A stretch of DNA of 6,634 bases. It comes from Treponema sp. (GTDB taxonomy: Bacteria > Spirochaetota > Spirochaetia > Treponematales > Breznakiellaceae). The number at the start of each line of letters is the position of its first letter. Position 1 is the stretch's first letter. A program made the position numbers and the translations under genes. The stretch is from contig JAISPY010000301.1 in assembly GCA_031274565.1 (NCBI GenBank), positions 1 through 6,634 of the forward strand. Direction: 5' to 3'. Shown here in pieces: positions 4,436-6,634 of the stretch. The notes beneath the pieces are model-generated. The model did not search any database and was not told the origin of the DNA. It saw nothing but the letters and a program-made list of their open reading frames with translations.

Positions 4436-6092
4436 GGGGTTTGTTCAGGGGAAACGGGACGGTTCCTTCCGCGGAGATCCTTCCCAGGAGGGCTGAAAAT
4501 CCCGCAATGAAGGATTCCCGGGCATAACTGTACACCGCGACGGCCCCGTCCACCCAGGGAACCGTATCGAGATACACCGGACTCAAGACCGAGAGGACGA
4601 TCACCCGTTTGTGCAGGGCTTGCAAACTTTGCAGGAAGGGCAGGCCCTCTGCTTTGGAGATGCAAAAGATGATCGTATCCGCGTCCTGGGCATACTGCAC
4701 CAAGTCAGTGCCTCCCTCGGGATCGTACCAATACCCTGAAGCCCCAGGATAGGCCATTTTGCCAATGGTGAAAAAATCCTCATACTGGCCTGCCAACAGC
4801 ACCTTCCCGGCCTGGGCAGGACTCAGGGGAACCTCCTCTCCCTTCACCCAGGTAACGCTCCGGGCGGCTAAATTCAAAAAAAACGCGGTTCCCTCAGGGT
4901 CCGGCAGGTTGGACGCAAGCTTCGTGAGATCCGGTATCCAGGGGACCGCCTGCTCACCCCGGAAGTATTCCAGCTTAAGGGCGATCACCCGCCGAGCCGC
5001 GTCCCGGACTCGGTCTCTGAACTGAGGTTCCTGCTTCATGGCATCCACCAGGCGAGTCCAAATCGGGTCATACAAGCGGGGGGTCTTGGAAAGCATGACG
5101 ATATCGTTGCCCGCGAGGAGCGCTTCTTTCGCGGCTTGGGAAAGGCTCCCCGCGCTCATGGTCGCACTGTTCATCATCAGATCATCGGTGATGATGATAC
5201 CCCGGAACCCTATCTTGCCGCGGAGCAGGTCCTGTAAAAACCAGGAAGAAAGGGATGCAGGGGTCAAAGCCGCCGGGGTGTTGGGAAACGCGAGATGACC
5301 GCTCATGACCGCGGTCAGTCCCTCCTTGGTAAGGAGCCGGTAGGGGATGAGTTCCCGTTCCCAGAGCTGCTCAAAGGACGCGCTGATCTGGGGGAGCACC
5401 CCATGAGAATCCAGGTTCGTATCGCCATGTCCGGGATAATGCTTTGCCGTGGCGATGATCCCCGCGGCATGCTGCCCCTTCATAAAGGCGGTCCCCAGGA
5501 TGCCAACCTGCGCCGGATCCGAGCTAAAGGCCCGAGGCCCGATGATAACCGAATCCCGATTGGTATAGACGTCCACGGTGGGGGCAAAATTCATGTTGAT
5601 CCCCAGCAGCGCCAGTTCCCGGCCGATGTAATAGCCCGCCCAATACGCATCCATGGGCCTGCCTGATGCGCCAATGGCCATGTTGCCCGGGGTTTCACTG
5701 GTTGCGCCCTTTACATGCCGGATCCAGCCCCCTTCCTGGTCCGTGGCAACCAGCAGGGGGATATGCAAGTTCCCCTGTAATGCCTCCCGCTGGAGGACCC
5801 CCACGGTTTCCGCGAGTTTTGTGGTATCCTCGGTATTCCAGCCGAAAATCTTAATCCCCCCGATGTTCCGATCCCGAATCCAATCCAGGATGAGGGGTGA
5901 GGGGGTGGCCCCAACCCAGCCGAGCATGAAGGTTTGGGCCAGGGCCTGTTCATCAGACAGGCGATCCACCAATGCGGCGGCATGGGAAAACACATCCGCA
6001 TGGTTCCCCGGGTCGGTAAAATCCAGCGAAAAAACCTCGATATGCAGACCCAAGCATAAAAAGCACCAAAAAAACACCGTACCAGGTTTCAC
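4428..6092 (-). CDS. Secreted glycoside hydrolase family 3, beta-N-acetylhexosaminidase (NagZ-like)
   Basis: This 554-aa GH3 enzyme has the NagZ signature. DQEGG (118-122) lies in the sugar-binding site. KHYPGHGDTNLDSH (217-230) is the NagZ-specific loop with the Asp228/His230 acid-base dyad. ITDDLMM (301-307) carries the predicted nucleophile Asp303. NagZ enzymes cut beta-linked GlcNAc from muropeptides. Residues 1-22 (K2, then TVFFWCFLCLGL) look like a signal peptide, so it should act outside the cytoplasmic membrane, unlike cytoplasmic enterobacterial NagZ (~340 aa). Residues ~380-554 form a second alpha/beta domain resembling the GH3 C-terminal domain, as in longer secreted Gram-positive NagZ. 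The GTG start overlaps the trxB stop (GTGA), with purine-rich GGGGGAAGGG just upstream. Chitooligosaccharide or other GlcNAc substrates remain possible, so I give no gene symbol. Confidence 0.9.
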   Translation of the reverse strand: MKPGTVFFWCFLCLGLHIEVFSLDFTDPGNHADVFSHAAALVDRLSDEQALAQTFMLGWVGATPSPLILDWIRDRNIGGIKIFGWNTEDTTKLAETVGVLQREALQGNLHIPLLVATDQEGGWIRHVKGATSETPGNMAIGASGRPMDAYWAGYYIGRELALLGINMNFAPTVDVYTNRDSVIIGPRAFSSDPAQVGILGTAFMKGQHAAGIIATAKHYPGHGDTNLDSHGVLPQISASFEQLWERELIPYRLLTKEGLTAVMSGHLAFPNTPAALTPASLSSWFLQDLLRGKIGFRGIIITDDLMMNSATMSAGSLSQAAKEALLAGNDIVMLSKTPRLYDPIWTRLVDAMKQEPQFRDRVRDAARRVIALKLEYFRGEQAVPWIPDLTKLASNLPDPEGTAFFLNLAARSVTWVKGEEVPLSPAQAGKVLLAGQYEDFFTIGKMAYPGASGYWYDPEGGTDLVQYAQDADTIIFCISKAEGLPFLQSLQALHKRVIVLSVLSPVYLDTVPWVDGAVAVYSYARESFIAGFSALLGRISAEGTVPFPLNKPRE

Positions 6093-6634
6093 GAAGGGGA
6101 CCCTTCCCCCTGGATCCGGTCAATATAGGCCGCAGCGCTGTGGGCCGCAACCGCACCCTCCCCTGCGGCGACTACGACCTGCCGGAACGGAGAGGCCCGG
6201 ACATCTCCGGCACAGAATATCCCTGGAATGGAGGTGGCCATGGTCTGATCCGTAACGATGTAGCCTTGTTCGTTCTTCTGCATATCGGGAACCAAGGGCA
6301 TTTGGGGAACGATTCCGGCGAAGATAAAAACCGCATCCCCCGCTTCCTCGTAAGATTCACCGGTGGATATGCTTTCCAACAGCACTGCAGAGACCTTGGT
6401 TTCCCCCCGGATCTCCGCAATCCGCGTGTTGAAGCGCACCGTAATATGGGGATTGCGCAGTACCCGTTCAGCCAGGGCTTTCTGGGCACGGAATCGATCC
6501 CGCCGGTGGACGAGCACCACCTGAGAAGAGAGCCGAGCAAGGAACTGGGCCTCATCGCAGGCCGCATCTCCGCCGCCTACCACGAAGATCTTCTTCTCTT
6601 TGAAGAAGGGGCCGTCGCAAGTGGCGCAATAGGA
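6089..6634 (-). CDS. trxB: Thioredoxin reductase, C-terminal 181 residues (partial, runs off right edge)
   Basis: The visible part covers the end of the protein; roughly the first 130 residues lie beyond the window (bacterial TrxB is usually ~310 aa). It uses NADPH and FAD to reduce thioredoxin in the cytoplasm. Numbering the visible fragment from 1: the redox-active pair is in SYCATCDGPFF (Cys3, Cys6), the NADPH-binding loop is GGGDAACDEA (20-29), and HRRDRFRA (43-50) contacts the NADPH phosphate. Near the C-terminus GIFCAGDV (148-155) and the following RQVVVAAGEGAVAA block bind FAD. The CATC motif and the order of domains distinguish it from ferredoxin-NADP reductase-like relatives without the cysteines. 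It is the most upstream gene seen of a three-gene minus-strand run, and its TGA overlaps the GTG start of the GH3 gene by four bases. The frame is intact. Confidence 0.95.
   Translation of the reverse strand, partial: SYCATCDGPFFKEKKIFVVGGGDAACDEAQFLARLSSQVVLVHRRDRFRAQKALAERVLRNPHITVRFNTRIAEIRGETKVSAVLLESISTGESYEEAGDAVFIFAGIVPQMPLVPDMQKNEQGYIVTDQTMATSIPGIFCAGDVRASPFRQVVVAAGEGAVAAHSAAAYIDRIQGEGSPS
6093..6106 (-). promoter_or_regulatory. Small hairpin overlapping the ribosome site of the GH3 gene
   Basis: On the minus strand GAAGGGTCCCCTTC is followed directly by the GTG start. It can fold as a 5-6 bp stem that includes the AAGGG expected to serve as the Shine-Dalgarno, so it could lower initiation unless ribosomes finishing trxB open it. 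It lies inside the trxB coding end, so the repeat may be accidental. Confidence 0.25.

Noticed and set aside
5653..6255. Plus-strand open frame of 200 codons
   Set aside because: It runs antisense across the GH3 and trxB junction, both of which carry complete active-site motifs in the other strand.
1..6634. CRISPR array, tRNA or rRNA gene, riboswitch, phage or defence genes
   Set aside because: No regularly spaced repeats, cloverleaf, rRNA-like stretch or defence or phage protein motifs were found; apart from the IS the window is ordinary chromosomal gene content.

Overview
The window reads as a piece of a moderately GC-rich spirochaete-like chromosome, most plausibly a gut or host-associated Treponema relative. 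This placement is an inference from the style of the proteins: a histidyl-tRNA synthetase whose motif 2 is of the eukaryote-like form, a lipoprotein with a relaxed lipobox, and a secreted two-domain GH3 enzyme. No database search was possible. The first ~57 bases are almost pure C/G and look like a low-quality contig edge.

Layout from left to right. (1) Bases 1-179, minus strand: the 5' end of an unrecognised gene running off the left edge, with its own Shine-Dalgarno and a consensus -10 promoter. (2) 262-1052: a dead ISAs1-family insertion sequence. Both terminal inverted repeats survive, but the transposase is broken by several frameshifts and one large internal deletion that removed the middle of the DDE catalytic domain. 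(3) 1143-2027, minus: a lipoprotein-type VanY (M15B) D,D-carboxypeptidase. (4) 2149-3444, plus: hisS, diverging from the vanY-like gene across 121 bp. (5) 6634 down to 3566, minus: a tightly packed run of trxB (partial, running off the right edge), a secreted GH3 beta-N-acetylhexosaminidase-like enzyme, and a GNAT acetyltransferase. These genes overlap by 4 and 8 bases and the downstream two use GTG starts. hisS and this cluster converge across 121 bp.

How the genes fit together: hisS and trxB are housekeeping genes (histidine charging of tRNA; thioredoxin recycling). The VanY-like peptidase and the GH3 enzyme both suggest peptidoglycan trimming or turnover outside the cytoplasmic membrane, but they are in separate transcription units. 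The GNAT protein has no assignable substrate. I did not find a convincing new defence, mobile or regulatory system. The points most worth a second look are the short unlisted gene start at the left edge, the internally deleted IS with intact ends lying just upstream of that gene's promoter, and the lack of a Shine-Dalgarno before hisS and the vanY-like gene, both of which have -10-like hexamers almost touching the start codon.
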